Shown in pieces: positions 25,396-38,669 of a stretch of 64,000 nucleotides of DNA; position 1 is the stretch's first letter, and every line of letters begins with the position of its first letter. A program made the translations under genes and the position numbers. The notes below the pieces were generated by a model. The model did no database searches and was not told the origin of the DNA. It saw only the letters and a program-made list of their open reading frames with translations. The stretch is from positions 1-64,000 of the forward strand of contig CACGFX010000004.1 in NCBI GenBank assembly GCA_902572395.1. Reading direction: 5' to 3'. Source of the DNA: an uncultured Synechococcaceae cyanobacterium (lineage in GTDB: Bacteria > Cyanobacteriota > Cyanobacteriia > PCC-6307 > Cyanobiaceae).

Positions 25396-25779
25396 ATGTC
25401 AAATACTAAAGCCATAGAAGATTTAATTAATGGTTATGCAACCAGTGAAGATTCTTCTTTTCTAATACCAAATGTAACTGAGGATTTTTTGGCTGTAAGA
25501 CCGAGTGGAAATCCAATCTCTGCAAAAGGATTAGTGGGAATGTTTGATAGTAAAGATTTAGTCGCAGAATCATCAGAACTAATCAAAACCCACAAGATTG
25601 AAATTTACGGTGAGATAGCTTACGCAGTTTTTACTTTAAATGAAATCTTCAGTTATAAAGGGAATCAAAATAAAGATCTTTCAACTTACACCTGCATTTT
25701 TAAAAATGTAAATGGTGCTTGGAAATATTCTTGGATGCAAAGATCACAAGGAACTACTGATATGAAAACTTGGGAATAA
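25396..25779 (+). CDS. NTF2/SnoaL-like protein
   Basis: 127 aa; beta-rich C-terminus ..IAYAVFTLNEIFSYKG.. Confidence 0.65.
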   Translation: MSNTKAIEDLINGYATSEDSSFLIPNVTEDFLAVRPSGNPISAKGLVGMFDSKDLVAESSELIKTHKIEIYGEIAYAVFTLNEIFSYKGNQNKDLSTYTCIFKNVNGAWKYSWMQRSQGTTDMKTWE

Positions 25780-26058
25780 ATGAAACGTTTCCTACTCCCA
25801 CTACTAGCTGCTCTCGCTTTACCTACTGCTGTTAGTGCCAATAAGAAAGTCTCCTCTGAAATTAGTGATATTGAAGCTAATAAAATCTTGCTCGGTCAAG
25901 TTCTAACTGTCTGTTATGCAGTAGATCGAAACCACATTACGATGGAAGATTTGTATTACTTGCAATCACTTTCGTTACAGCACGACAAGTTCTTGTGTCA
26001 CCATCCTTACTTGTCCCTTTCATCAAAAGCTTATTCCTCAAGGAGATCACCTCATTAA
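25780..26058 (+). pseudogene. secreted small protein with MKRFLLPLLAALALPTAVSA leader; possible frameshift near 25960
   Basis: Leader clear; +1 frame stays open as ORF 25995-26192 with hydrophobic coding-like sequence. Confidence 0.5.
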
Positions 26059-26179
26059 GGGATATAGATACTGGAGAGAGAACAGTCGTATATTCGCTCC
26101 AGAAGCAGCTTAAGAGTCAGGCTCGTGGTTCTTATGAGAGAGTACAAAACCTAGTAATAGCCTTAATTTATAACCCCCA

Positions 26180-26390
26180 TGTGAACAGATAATCAATTCT
26201 GTGTGAACAGCAAGATCGAGAATCAAGCTATAACTAGGATTTTATTTAGCTCTAAAAGATAAAGAAAAAAGATCTGTATCCAGCGATCTGTTTCTATGTT
26301 TTTATACGGTAAATTAGATTAAATAAATCGATGATTTGAACGCTTGCAGAAAGGACTCAATACTCACTCTGTTCACACACCGTTCACACA
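26180..26390. repeat. pairs of TGTGAACAG and CTGTTCACA/CGTTCACACA elements in opposite orientation
   Basis: 26180-26188, 26202-26210, 26369-26377, 26381-26390. Confidence 0.6.
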
Positions 26391-26416
26391 TTGCAACTTT
26401 CTCATAACTAACTGAT

Positions 26417-26875
26417 ATGACTGATGTTAATTACTGGCTAATGAAAAGTGAGCCTGATGCTTACAGCATAGATACTTTAAAAAATGACGGTGTAACTTTA
26501 TGGGATGGAATAAGAAATTATCAGGCTCGAAATTTTATGAGAAAAATGAATAAGGGAGATAAAGTTTTTTTCTATCATTCGAATTGTAAACCCCCAGGGA
26601 TTGTAGGACTTATGGAGGTAATAGATCTAAATATTGTTGATCCTACTCAATTTGATCAAGATTCAAAATATTTTGATCCAAAATCTAAACCTGATAATCC
26701 GAGGTGGGATTGTGTAAAAGTAAAATATAAATTTAAATCAGATAAGATTTTAAGTTTACCTGAACTAAAGATTTTATTTAATGAGGATGAGTTATTAGTC
26801 GTAAAAAAAGGAAATAGGTTGTCCATATTACCTGTCAGAAATGATATTGCAAAAATACTACTAGAAAAAATATAA
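26417..26875 (+). CDS. EVE-domain protein
   Basis: YWLMKSEPDAYS..LWDGIRNYQARNFMRKMNKGDKVFFYHSN. Confidence 0.9.
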   Translation: MTDVNYWLMKSEPDAYSIDTLKNDGVTLWDGIRNYQARNFMRKMNKGDKVFFYHSNCKPPGIVGLMEVIDLNIVDPTQFDQDSKYFDPKSKPDNPRWDCVKVKYKFKSDKILSLPELKILFNEDELLVVKKGNRLSILPVRNDIAKILLEKI

Positions 26876-26882
26876 AAAATTT

Positions 26883-27209
26883 TTAATCCTTAAAATTCAT
26901 TGCAAACATATTGCCAATATAAAGTCTCGTTAAATCCCTATTTTGAAATCCTTTTTGCATCAAAAATCCTGCTATGGCGGCTTGTAGTATTCTGTATTGA
27001 TCCCAGTTAGGATGCTCCTCAACGAATTCTTTCATAGCCTTTTGAAGATTTTCTTGTAGTTCACATTTGAAACTTATTACTTCATCATTATGATTTAATA
27101 CTTTTGAATTTTCGTCGTAATTTAACTCTTGCATATTTAAAAAATTTATTGGAAATTTAAACCTACAAGGTGTAGTTTTCTCCAGAATTCCTGAATCGTC
27201 AAGAAGCAT
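26883..27209 (-). CDS. DUF2811-like conserved cyanobacterial protein
   Basis: FVEEHPNWDQYRILQAAIAGFLMQKG. Confidence 0.65.
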   Translation of the reverse strand: MLLDDSGILEKTTPCRFKFPINFLNMQELNYDENSKVLNHNDEVISFKCELQENLQKAMKEFVEEHPNWDQYRILQAAIAGFLMQKGFQNRDLTRLYIGNMFAMNFKD

Positions 27210-27331
27210 TATTAAGAGACAGTCTCAGGTTATAGAATAATGAGAATTCAGTCATAAATAGGGGAGTCATGGAAATTAATTTTGTAAATTTAAATCTTAC
27301 TTAAATATAAAGATTTATATAAAATCAGAAG

Positions 27332-27384
27332 TTTTCCACAAGCTTTAGAACATCAGATATTTTTTTAAAAAATACTGTGGAAAA
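27332..27384. promoter_or_regulatory. pair of inverted DnaA-box-like sites TTTTCCACA / TGTGGAAAA
   Basis: 27332-27340 and 27376-27384. Confidence 0.45.
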
Positions 27385-27447
27385 GTTGTGAAAAATATTT
27401 TTTGGAAAGGGGAAATTTTTTCTAAAATTTCCAATTTTATTTATCTT

Positions 27448-27819
27448 TTAATCCATTGATTCCCACATGTTTTTTATTTCATAAAATAAATTTTGTGCTA
27501 TTGGTATCGGCCAATACATTTCGAAGGATCTAGTTTGGTCTTGACTTTCAAAAACAAACCTTAAACTCCATTCATTTTTTCTCCCCTCTAACTGAATATA
27601 CCAAGGTAATTGTTCTAATTCTAAAGTAATAGATTCTTCATCCATTAGTTCATCTTTGATAACTAATAGTTGTTCATTAATTCTTAAAAGTAGAAGGTAC
27701 AGTGAATTGAATTCACTTTTTTGTAACTCGATAGACCAATTGTCTACACCAATCAAAAAGCAAAATTTGCCTTTTTTTAAATCTTTAAGTAATCTCCACC
27801 TTTTCTGGTCTTTAACCAA
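27448..27819 (-). CDS. DUF1818-like conserved cyanobacterial protein
   Basis: Recognised sequence pattern; adjacent to rpoZ. Confidence 0.65.
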   Translation of the reverse strand: MVKDQKRWRLLKDLKKGKFCFLIGVDNWSIELQKSEFNSLYLLLLRINEQLLVIKDELMDEESITLELEQLPWYIQLEGRKNEWSLRFVFESQDQTRSFEMYWPIPIAQNLFYEIKNMWESMD

Positions 27820-27821
27820 AA

Positions 27822-28058
27822 TTAGCCTGGAAGTAAATCTGGTTGATCTTGCTCATCACTTAGTTCAATAATTGACCTTTGAACGGGTTTAATAGTTGAT
27901 TCTTCTAATAAACCATCAAAATCATCAAAACGTCTTTGTTTAGCTCTGAAAGCAATTTTCACTGTAGTTAAATATCTATTAGTTGATTTTCTTATCAAGC
28001 TCTCCCCTCTCTTTGCAAGATCATTAGAATCGATTCCTGCATTGTTAGATATGTTCAT
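27822..28058 (-). CDS. rpoZ: RNA polymerase omega subunit
   Basis: [17 protein letters not shown]; picocyanobacterial RpoZ pattern. Confidence 0.85.
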   Translation of the reverse strand: MNISNNAGIDSNDLAKRGESLIRKSTNRYLTTVKIAFRAKQRRFDDFDGLLEESTIKPVQRSIIELSDEQDQPDLLPG

Positions 28059-28155
28059 TAAAAAAAATTTTATACTATAAATGTATTTTACAATTTATTC
28101 GACCAATTCAAATCATAAATTACAAAAAGAACTTAATTGATCTAAATAATTTCAC

Positions 28156-29724
28156 ATGGAAGAAAGTTTATCTGGAACACTTGCTATAGATTTAGGGAAC
28201 ACTAATACTGTTGTTGCTTTTCAAGATCAAAAAGATTTAAATTCCGTTTTAGTTGAAATACCGAATATAACATCATCTCCAGGAGTTATTCCTTCAGCAG
28301 TTTGGTTCGAGGAACCTTCAAAGATTACAAAAATTGGTATTAGTGCTCTAAAGATGAGAGACAACTCAAATTCTGATTTATTTTTTCATTCGAACTTTAA
28401 AAGATTAATTGGAAATTCTATTGAAAAAATTAACCAAAAAAATATTTTAAACCCTAATGAAAGTGGCGAAAAATTTTTTCAAATTTTGTGGGCAAACATT
28501 CCGCGCAAGTATGAGATCAAAAGACTCGTTTTAACTGCTCCTATAGATACATATAAGGGATACAGAGAATGGTTAGTAAACCTTTGCGAGGAAATATCTG
28601 TAGATGAAATAGCCCTTGTTGATGAGCCTACTGCGGCAAGTTTAGGAATAAATCTACCATTTGGCTCAAAAATTATGACATTAGATATTGGAGGAAGTAC
28701 TGTCGATATGAATATCGTCAAAATAGAAGGAGGAGAAGGAAAATCTGGTCCAATAGCTGAACTATTAAAATTTAGAGGTAATGATGTAAGCTCAATTTCA
28801 AAACAAAAAATAAGGTGTGCTGAAATAATTGGAAAAACAGGTTCAAAAATTGGTGGGAAAGATATTGATCAATGGATAGTTGATTATTTTATACCAGGTA
28901 ATAATTATATTAATAATCTTTCAAAGGCAGAAAAAATAAAATGTAAACTCAGCTCATCAGTAATCAAATATGAAAATAAATATCCAATAAAATTATTTAC
29001 TGAAAAAAATAATGAAAGTGAATTTTATCTTAGTAAAGAAATATTTGAGAAAATACTCATTGAAAATAATTTGCTTAATCACCTTAACTCTTTACTAAAA
29101 GATTTATTAAATCAAGCAAGAGGTAAATTTTGCACAGTTGAAGACTTAAATGCAATAGTTTTGGTTGGTGGAGGAAGTCAAATACCATTGATTCAAGAAT
29201 GGATAACAAAAAAAATTCCAAAAATTCAATTAAAGTCGCCACCTCCTATTGAATCAATAGCTTTGGGAGCTTTAGCAATGACCCCGGGGGTAAAAATTAA
29301 AGACATATTAAACAAAGGGTTATCTATAAGACTATTTAATAAAAGAGAGCAAAAACACTTTTGGCATCCTATTTTTTGTAAAGGTCAAACATGGCCAACA
29401 GAAACACCCTTTAAATTGATCCTTCAAGCCAGTAAAAACAATCAGAAAATATTCGAAATAATAATTGGAGAGACACAAAAAGATAGAGCATATGATGTTA
29501 TTTTTGAAAATGGATTACCAAAGTTATCAGAGATCCAAAATGAAGAAGAAATTATAAAATGGGACAAAAAGCCACTCAAAATAGCATTAAAAAATAAATC
29601 TAAGATTGGAGAAGATACTTTAAAACTTTTTTTTAAAATTACGAAAAATGCTGATTTATTGGTTAAGTGTTTTGATGTTAAAGATGAATTTTTTGGAGAA
29701 TATAATTTAGGAAATATCTTCTGA
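28156..29724 (+). CDS. Hsp70-family (DnaK-like) protein with divergent C-terminus
   Basis: AIDLGNTNTVVAF, VDEPTAASLG, LDIGGSTVDM, VGGGSQIPLI. Confidence 0.88.
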   Translation: MEESLSGTLAIDLGNTNTVVAFQDQKDLNSVLVEIPNITSSPGVIPSAVWFEEPSKITKIGISALKMRDNSNSDLFFHSNFKRLIGNSIEKINQKNILNPNESGEKFFQILWANIPRKYEIKRLVLTAPIDTYKGYREWLVNLCEEISVDEIALVDEPTAASLGINLPFGSKIMTLDIGGSTVDMNIVKIEGGEGKSGPIAELLKFRGNDVSSISKQKIRCAEIIGKTGSKIGGKDIDQWIVDYFIPGNNYINNLSKAEKIKCKLSSSVIKYENKYPIKLFTEKNNESEFYLSKEIFEKILIENNLLNHLNSLLKDLLNQARGKFCTVEDLNAIVLVGGGSQIPLIQEWITKKIPKIQLKSPPPIESIALGALAMTPGVKIKDILNKGLSIRLFNKREQKHFWHPIFCKGQTWPTETPFKLILQASKNNQKIFEIIIGETQKDRAYDVIFENGLPKLSEIQNEEEIIKWDKKPLKIALKNKSKIGEDTLKLFFKITKNADLLVKCFDVKDEFFGEYNLGNIF

Positions 29725-30267
29725 AAGATAGCTATTCAAGAAAACTCCTTCTTCATTATCAACATTATTTAAACGTAAACTGATACTTTCAATTTTACTA
29801 GTTGGCACTTTTTTACCACAAAAATCTGGCTGAATAGGTAATTCTCTATGACCTCTATCTATCATTACTAATAACATCACCCTTTGAGGTCTGCCCCATG
29901 AATATAAAGCATCCATTGCAGCTCTAATTGTTCTACCTGTATAAATTACATCATCTATTAAAAGAATTTCTTTTTTCTCAATAGGAGTTGGAATATCAGC
30001 AGCTTGTATTAGGCGAGTGCCAACTCTATTTTGGTCATCTCTATAAAAAGTCGGATCAATTGTTCCTTTTCTAACTCTTAAACCTGTTCTAGAGAATAAT
30101 TCCTTTTCTAGCACTTCGGTCAGAGCAATTCCTCTTGTAGGGACACCAATCAATATGAGATTATCCAGTTTTTTAACTTTTTCGATAATTTCGCAAGTTA
30201 AACGCGAAATAGTTTTTCTAAGTTCAACTTCAGTAAGTATTACGATCTTTTTTATCTTCTTGGACAT
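29707..30267 (-). CDS. pyrR: bifunctional pyr operon regulator/uracil phosphoribosyltransferase
   Basis: ILLIDDVIYTGRTIRAAMDAL PRPP motif. Confidence 0.92.
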   Translation of the reverse strand: MSKKIKKIVILTEVELRKTISRLTCEIIEKVKKLDNLILIGVPTRGIALTEVLEKELFSRTGLRVRKGTIDPTFYRDDQNRVGTRLIQAADIPTPIEKKEILLIDDVIYTGRTIRAAMDALYSWGRPQRVMLLVMIDRGHRELPIQPDFCGKKVPTSKIESISLRLNNVDNEEGVFLNSYLSEDIS

Positions 30268-30405
30268 GATTTAACAAGCAATAAAATTAATCTAATATTT
30301 TCATAAATTAGCAAAAGCTAACTATGTTAAATATAAATTGTTAAAGAGTAACGTTTAAAGCTAAATTTAAGGTTGGATCAGTTAAAAATGAATTTGATCT
30401 AAAGT

Positions 30406-32028
30406 ATGTCAAAGATTAGCAGCAAAAATATAAAAAGTTTAAGTGTTCCTCAGAGCCCTGTAGTTCTTGCAATACTAGATGGATGGGGATATCGAAAAGA
30501 AAAATTAGATAATGCTATAGAAAGTGCCAATACACCAATCATGGACTCTTTGTGGCATGCTTACCCTCACACGCTAATAAGTGCCAGTGGATCTGATGTA
30601 GGCCTACCAGATGGTCAAATGGGCAATTCAGAGGTTGGGCACCTTACCATTGGTTCGGGAAGAATAATACAACAAGAACTCGTAAGGATTTCGAATATTG
30701 TAAAAAATAATCAATTAGGCTTGGTAAATGAGTTAAAAGAGATGGCTGCTTCATTAAAGAAAAATAATTCTACTTTGCATATCACGGGATTATGTTCCGA
30801 TGGAGGAGTTCATAGTCATATCAATCATTTATTAGGTTTAATAAAATGGGCATCTGATAATAAACTTAAAAAAGTTGCAATCCATATTATTACTGATGGG
30901 AGAGACACTCCTGCAAAAAGTGCTTCGAAATATTTAAATCAAATAGAATCATGCATAAAAAAATTTAACGTAGGCGAAATAGCTTCCATATGCGGAAGAT
31001 ACTGGATAATGGATAGAAATCTTTTATGGGATAGAACAGAAAAAGCATATTCTAATTTGACTGATCCAGATATTCAAATAACAAATATTTCTCCCAAGGA
31101 TTACATAGAAAAAAGTTATGCCAAAAACATAACCGATGAATTTATAGAGCCCATACGAATGTCTGAAAACTATCTTAAAGATGGAGATAGTTTGATTTGC
31201 TTCAACTTTCGTCCTGACAGATCAAGACAAATAGTCAAATCCCTTTCACATAATCAATTCTCAGACTTTAAAAGAAAAAATTATCCAAATTTAGATTTTG
31301 TTACTTTTACTCAATATGATCCCAACTTTTCCGTTAAAGTTGCATTCCCTCCTGAATCACTCAATAATTTTATAGGCCAAATAGTTTCAGAAAACGGACT
31401 TAAACAATACAGAACCGCGGAAACTGAAAAATATCCTCACGTAACATACTTTTTCAATGGAGGAGTTGAAATACCCTTACCTGGAGAAGAGAGACATTTG
31501 ATTCCATCTCCAAGAGTCGCAACCTATGATATGAAACCCGAAATGTCTGCTGAGGAATTAACTATTAGTTGCTCTAAAGCAATTAAAAGCGGTAATTATG
31601 CTTTTGTCGTAATCAATTTTGCCAATCCTGATATGGTTGGTCATACAGGCAACATGGATGCAACAATTAAAGCTATAGAAAAAGTAGATAAATGTATAGG
31701 TCAAATAGTTAATGCTACTGGAGAAATGGGCGGAAGCATTGTTATTACAGCCGATCATGGTAACGCAGAGGTAATGAAAGGATCTGAAGGAGAACCATGG
31801 ACAGCACACACAATAAATAAAGTTCCATTAATTTTAATTGAAGGTGAAAAAAGAAAAATACCAAATATGGGAAATGAAATTTATTTAAGAGAAAACGCAG
31901 GCCTAGCAGATATTGCTCCCACTTTATTGCAATTATTAAATTTACCAGTACCAAGAGAAATGACAGGCAAATCGCTTATTCAAGAAATTGAATTAAAGGG
32001 CTATAATAAGGTAGTTCAACACGTTTAA
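30406..32028 (+). CDS. gpmI: 2,3-bisphosphoglycerate-independent phosphoglycerate mutase
   Basis: [26 protein letters not shown]. Confidence 0.96.
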   Translation: MSKISSKNIKSLSVPQSPVVLAILDGWGYRKEKLDNAIESANTPIMDSLWHAYPHTLISASGSDVGLPDGQMGNSEVGHLTIGSGRIIQQELVRISNIVKNNQLGLVNELKEMAASLKKNNSTLHITGLCSDGGVHSHINHLLGLIKWASDNKLKKVAIHIITDGRDTPAKSASKYLNQIESCIKKFNVGEIASICGRYWIMDRNLLWDRTEKAYSNLTDPDIQITNISPKDYIEKSYAKNITDEFIEPIRMSENYLKDGDSLICFNFRPDRSRQIVKSLSHNQFSDFKRKNYPNLDFVTFTQYDPNFSVKVAFPPESLNNFIGQIVSENGLKQYRTAETEKYPHVTYFFNGGVEIPLPGEERHLIPSPRVATYDMKPEMSAEELTISCSKAIKSGNYAFVVINFANPDMVGHTGNMDATIKAIEKVDKCIGQIVNATGEMGGSIVITADHGNAEVMKGSEGEPWTAHTINKVPLILIEGEKRKIPNMGNEIYLRENAGLADIAPTLLQLLNLPVPREMTGKSLIQEIELKGYNKVVQHV

Positions 32029-32052
32029 AGTATATAAAAGTTTTTTAAAGCA

Positions 32053-32280
32053 ATGATTCAAATTATTAGTTGGATTTGGGTATTTTCTGGAGTTCTTCTC
32101 ATTCTCTTAGTTTTACTTCATAGTCCCAAAGGTGATGGAATGGGAGGAATAGCCGCCAGTGGAAGCTCTATGTTCAACAGTGCAAGCAGTGCAGAAGCCT
32201 CTCTAAACAAAATAACTTGGACTTTTTTAGTGATATTTTTGTCTCTCGCAATTATTCTTAGCGCTGGTTGGATTTCATAA
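32053..32280 (+). CDS. secG: preprotein translocase subunit SecG
   Basis: LLHSPKGDGMGGIAASG. Confidence 0.93.
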   Translation: MIQIISWIWVFSGVLLILLVLLHSPKGDGMGGIAASGSSMFNSASSAEASLNKITWTFLVIFLSLAIILSAGWIS

Positions 32281-32290
32281 AAGTTGACTA

Positions 32291-32320
32291 AAAAAGGGAC
32301 CATTCTGAATGATCCCTTTT
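32291..32320. terminator. bidirectional terminator-like hairpin
   Basis: AAAAAGGGACCATTctgAATGATCCCTTTT between convergent secG and groEL. Confidence 0.75.
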
Positions 32321-32345
32321 AAATTTATTAAAAACCATTGTTTAG

Positions 32346-34010
<1,665 letters not shown>

Positions 34011-34034
34011 TTAATAATTTTTGAAACAAATATT

Positions 34035-34346
34035 TTAGCTTACTACAGCTAAAATATCCTTTTCTGAGAGCAAGACATATTCATCTCCTCCCAATTTAAT
34101 GTCTGTGCCAGCATATTTGCTGTACAAAACTTTATCGCCAATACTCACTTCTGGAGTTTGTCGAGAACCATCGTCATTAAGTTTGCCAGGGCCAACCTGA
34201 GCAACTTCTCCAACCTGTGGTTTTTCTTTAGCTGAATCAGGCAAAAGAATGCCCCCAGCAGTTTTTTCCTCAGATGCGGAAACTTTAATGAATATTCTAT
34301 CTCCCAGTGGTTTTACTGTAGAGACTGTAAGTGAAACAGCTGCCAT
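34035..34346 (-). CDS. groES: co-chaperonin GroES
   Basis: [30 protein letters not shown]. Confidence 0.97.
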
Positions 34347-34454
34347 AGATTAATGGAGGATCATGATTGAGACGCTTTGCGTCATAAAATTGGAAAGAGA
34401 AATTTCCTTCCGTATCATCAACAACATAATCTGCAAAGCGGCAATTAAACCATA

Positions 34455-34509
34455 GTTAAACTGTGCGGGTGGCCGAACCCATTTAACGAATCTACCCATA
34501 AGGTGGTAG
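34455..34509 (+). promoter_or_regulatory. two tandem hairpins in the atpD leader
   Basis: GTTAAA..GGGT/ACCC..TTTAAC (34455-34487) and CTACC/GGTAG (34492-34509). Confidence 0.5.
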
Positions 34510-34560
34510 TATTTTCGGATTATGAGCTGTTTAAATCAGCTATTCATCACCAATCAATAA

Positions 34561-36024
<1,464 letters not shown>

Positions 36025-36064
36025 ATATCTACATATATATTTAACCTTCAATAATTTTAAATTA

Positions 36065-36469
36065 ATGGCAATTTCTCTAAAAGTTTTAGCTCCCAATAAA
36101 AATGTTTACCAAGGCGAAGCTGAAGAAGTAATCCTTCCTAGTACTACCGGTCAACTTGGTATACTTCCAGGACACATTTCTTTAGTTACTGCTATAGATA
36201 TTGGCGTTTTAAGGCTAAGAATGAATTCCCAGTGGAAATCAATAGCTCTTATGGGAGGCTTCGCTGAAATTGAATCAGATGAAGTTATAGTTTTAGTAAA
36301 TAATGCTGAAATTGGTTCTGAAATTAATGTACAAAATGCTGAACAAGATCTTCAAGAAGCAAAATTAACAATTAGCAAATTTTCTGAAAGTGAAAAAAAT
36401 CCAGAGAAAATTAAAGCCTTGAAAGAGGCTTCAAAGGCTGAGGCTAGGATACAAGCAGCAAAGAACTAA
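36065..36469 (+). CDS. atpC: ATP synthase F1 subunit epsilon
   Basis: [14 protein letters not shown]. Confidence 0.97.
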   Translation: MAISLKVLAPNKNVYQGEAEEVILPSTTGQLGILPGHISLVTAIDIGVLRLRMNSQWKSIALMGGFAEIESDEVIVLVNNAEIGSEINVQNAEQDLQEAKLTISKFSESEKNPEKIKALKEASKAEARIQAAKN

Positions 36470-36472
36470 TAT

Positions 36473-36949
36473 TTAAGCGGTTCCACAAAAAGTTACTTCT
36501 GGAAACTTTAATTTGGCTTCTTCTAATTTTTTTGTCTTACCTTCTTCTTGCCAGTAGTTTATCACTTCAGTAGCTTTATTCAATATCTCCACTCTTTCGT
36601 TATCTGTAATCCAACCTTTATTCTCAAGTTCACTTTTTAATTTTTCCCAAGCATCATCTCTTGGCCAAAAATAATAGGCAGTAAGAGGGCTTGGGCCTCC
36701 ACCTACTATTTGATCCACTGCTAAAGCCACATTATCAGGTAACCACAATACTTTAATTAAGAACCTTCCTTCATCAGGTTTAGGGGTATAACCAGTGGGT
36801 ACCCCATCTTCATCAATCGTGGCAGCTGCCAATACAGCTGTGGCACCCATCATTCCTAAATTAGGAGAAGAATTTTTAGAGTTTGGTGCATCAATGTTTT
36901 TTTCCTTTTTTTCTGTTGAACTTTGATTTAACTTATCTGATGAAGTCAT
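36473..36949 (-). CDS. PSRP-3/Ycf65-family ribosomal protein
   Basis: [47 protein letters not shown]. Confidence 0.8.
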   Translation of the reverse strand: MTSSDKLNQSSTEKKEKNIDAPNSKNSSPNLGMMGATAVLAAATIDEDGVPTGYTPKPDEGRFLIKVLWLPDNVALAVDQIVGGGPSPLTAYYFWPRDDAWEKLKSELENKGWITDNERVEILNKATEVINYWQEEGKTKKLEEAKLKFPEVTFCGTA

Positions 36950-37057
36950 TCACTTAATTTATATTTAATAAATAATTTATCAGTTTATGGTCACATTTTG
37001 ATTGATTTATTCAAAAGTTTCTTGATTTTAGTTATTGATGCAATTTAAACAGGATTT

Positions 37058-37216
37058 TTATCTATCATGAGTTACTTCATAAAAATCATAAATAGTGGCT
37101 TCCAATGAATCCCAAAGATCTTTGGGGATATCGTTTTCTTCTGCGAACATGCCAAGCTGACTAGCCAAGCCTCTTGCTTGAGAAAGTTTCGAATCATATG
37201 AATCGGACTTATTCAT
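37058..37216 (-). CDS. 52 aa hypothetical protein (MNKSDSYDSKLSQARGLASQLGMFAEENDIPKDLWDSLEATIYDFYEVTHDR)
   Basis: Manual translation. Confidence 0.6.
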   Translation of the reverse strand: MNKSDSYDSKLSQARGLASQLGMFAEENDIPKDLWDSLEATIYDFYEVTHDR

Positions 37217-37269
37217 TTTGAACTTTAAACTTAATAAAAAATAAATCTAATAACTTAATAAGTCAAATT

Positions 37270-38595
37270 TCAAAATTCTAAATCAGAAATTTCTTTTAAT
37301 GCCGCAACACTTAAAACTTCAGGGTTTGTATCTTTGACCAAGATATCATCTTCTATTCTTATCCCTATGCCTTTCCATTTCTCATCTATAAGAGGTTGTC
37401 CCTCAGGGACTGGGATTCTATCACTTATGTAAATCCCAGGTTCTACCGTAAGAATCATTCCATTCTGTAATGGCACTTCATAGTCCCCCATTCTGTATGC
37501 TCCAACATCATGTACGTCTAAGCCGAGCCAATGTCCAGTTCTATGCATGTAAAGATGTTTATAAGATTGATTCTCAATTATCTCTTCAGTACTTCCCGAT
37601 AATAAACCAATTTCTTTTAATCCTTCTATAAGAATTGTTAAAGCAACATTATGAACTGCACTAGAATTAGATCCCTTTACAGCACTTTTAATTGCATTTT
37701 TCTGAGCACTCAAAACAATTTCATAGATAACTTTTTGCTCATTAGAAAATTTACCACCTATTGGAATAGTTCTCGTTATGTCTCCATTGTAATAATCAAT
37801 TAGTGAGCATCCAGCATCCACCAATAATAAATCTTCTTTCTTCAATGGTGAGTTATTTGAAGTGTAATGCAAAATACAAGCATTATCCCCTGAAGCAACG
37901 ATAGAATTATATGCAGGTCCTCTGGCCCCTTTTTCCAAAAAGAATCCCTCTAGAAGACCCTGAATTTGCCTTTCATTTTTCTTTGATGAGATAGATTCTC
38001 TTACTAGTTCATGAGCTTCTGCTGAAATTTGTATAGCCTCTCTCATTCTGTTTATTTCAAATTCACTTTTAATTAATCTCATCTCATTTAAATAAATCTC
38101 TGGAGATTTTATAGAGTTTGCACCAATACCTGATCTTGATCGATTTTCAAGTTGTTGTGAAAATATCTCTAATACTATCTTCTCAATTAATGGATACTTA
38201 CCTATTGAAAAAACAAGTTCATCGGAACCATTTATATAACCTGGAAGCAAATCTCTTAGTTCGGTTATTGAGTGAGCCTTGTCAGCCTTAAACTCTTTTT
38301 CTGCGCCTTCTAAACCCCATCTAAAGCCATGCCAGACTTCACTTATAACATCTTTAGGAGCGACAAACATAATAAATCTCTCTCCCTTTGGCTTATGCGA
38401 TAAGAAAAGAGCAATTGCATCAGGCTCATCGAAACCAGTTAAATACCAAAAATTACTATCTTGTCTAAAAGGGTATTCACAATCGGCATGATGTTTTACA
38501 AGATTAGCTCCTGGAATAATGGCAGCTTTTCCATTTAGTTTATTCAAGAAAATTTCTCTTCTTTCTTCAAAAACTTTATGGTCAGGTTCAAACAT
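37270..38595 (-). CDS. pepP: Xaa-Pro aminopeptidase
   Basis: HMRTGHWLGLDVHDVG metallopeptidase M24 pattern; GIRIEDDILV. Confidence 0.92.
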   Translation of the reverse strand: MFEPDHKVFEERREIFLNKLNGKAAIIPGANLVKHHADCEYPFRQDSNFWYLTGFDEPDAIALFLSHKPKGERFIMFVAPKDVISEVWHGFRWGLEGAEKEFKADKAHSITELRDLLPGYINGSDELVFSIGKYPLIEKIVLEIFSQQLENRSRSGIGANSIKSPEIYLNEMRLIKSEFEINRMREAIQISAEAHELVRESISSKKNERQIQGLLEGFFLEKGARGPAYNSIVASGDNACILHYTSNNSPLKKEDLLLVDAGCSLIDYYNGDITRTIPIGGKFSNEQKVIYEIVLSAQKNAIKSAVKGSNSSAVHNVALTILIEGLKEIGLLSGSTEEIIENQSYKHLYMHRTGHWLGLDVHDVGAYRMGDYEVPLQNGMILTVEPGIYISDRIPVPEGQPLIDEKWKGIGIRIEDDILVKDTNPEVLSVAALKEISDLEF

Positions 38596-38669
38596 AAATT
38601 CTGTATTGGCGTGTTTAAAAAAAAAATGGAAGAATGAATTAAAACAGATTTAGTAACTAATCTTGCTTA

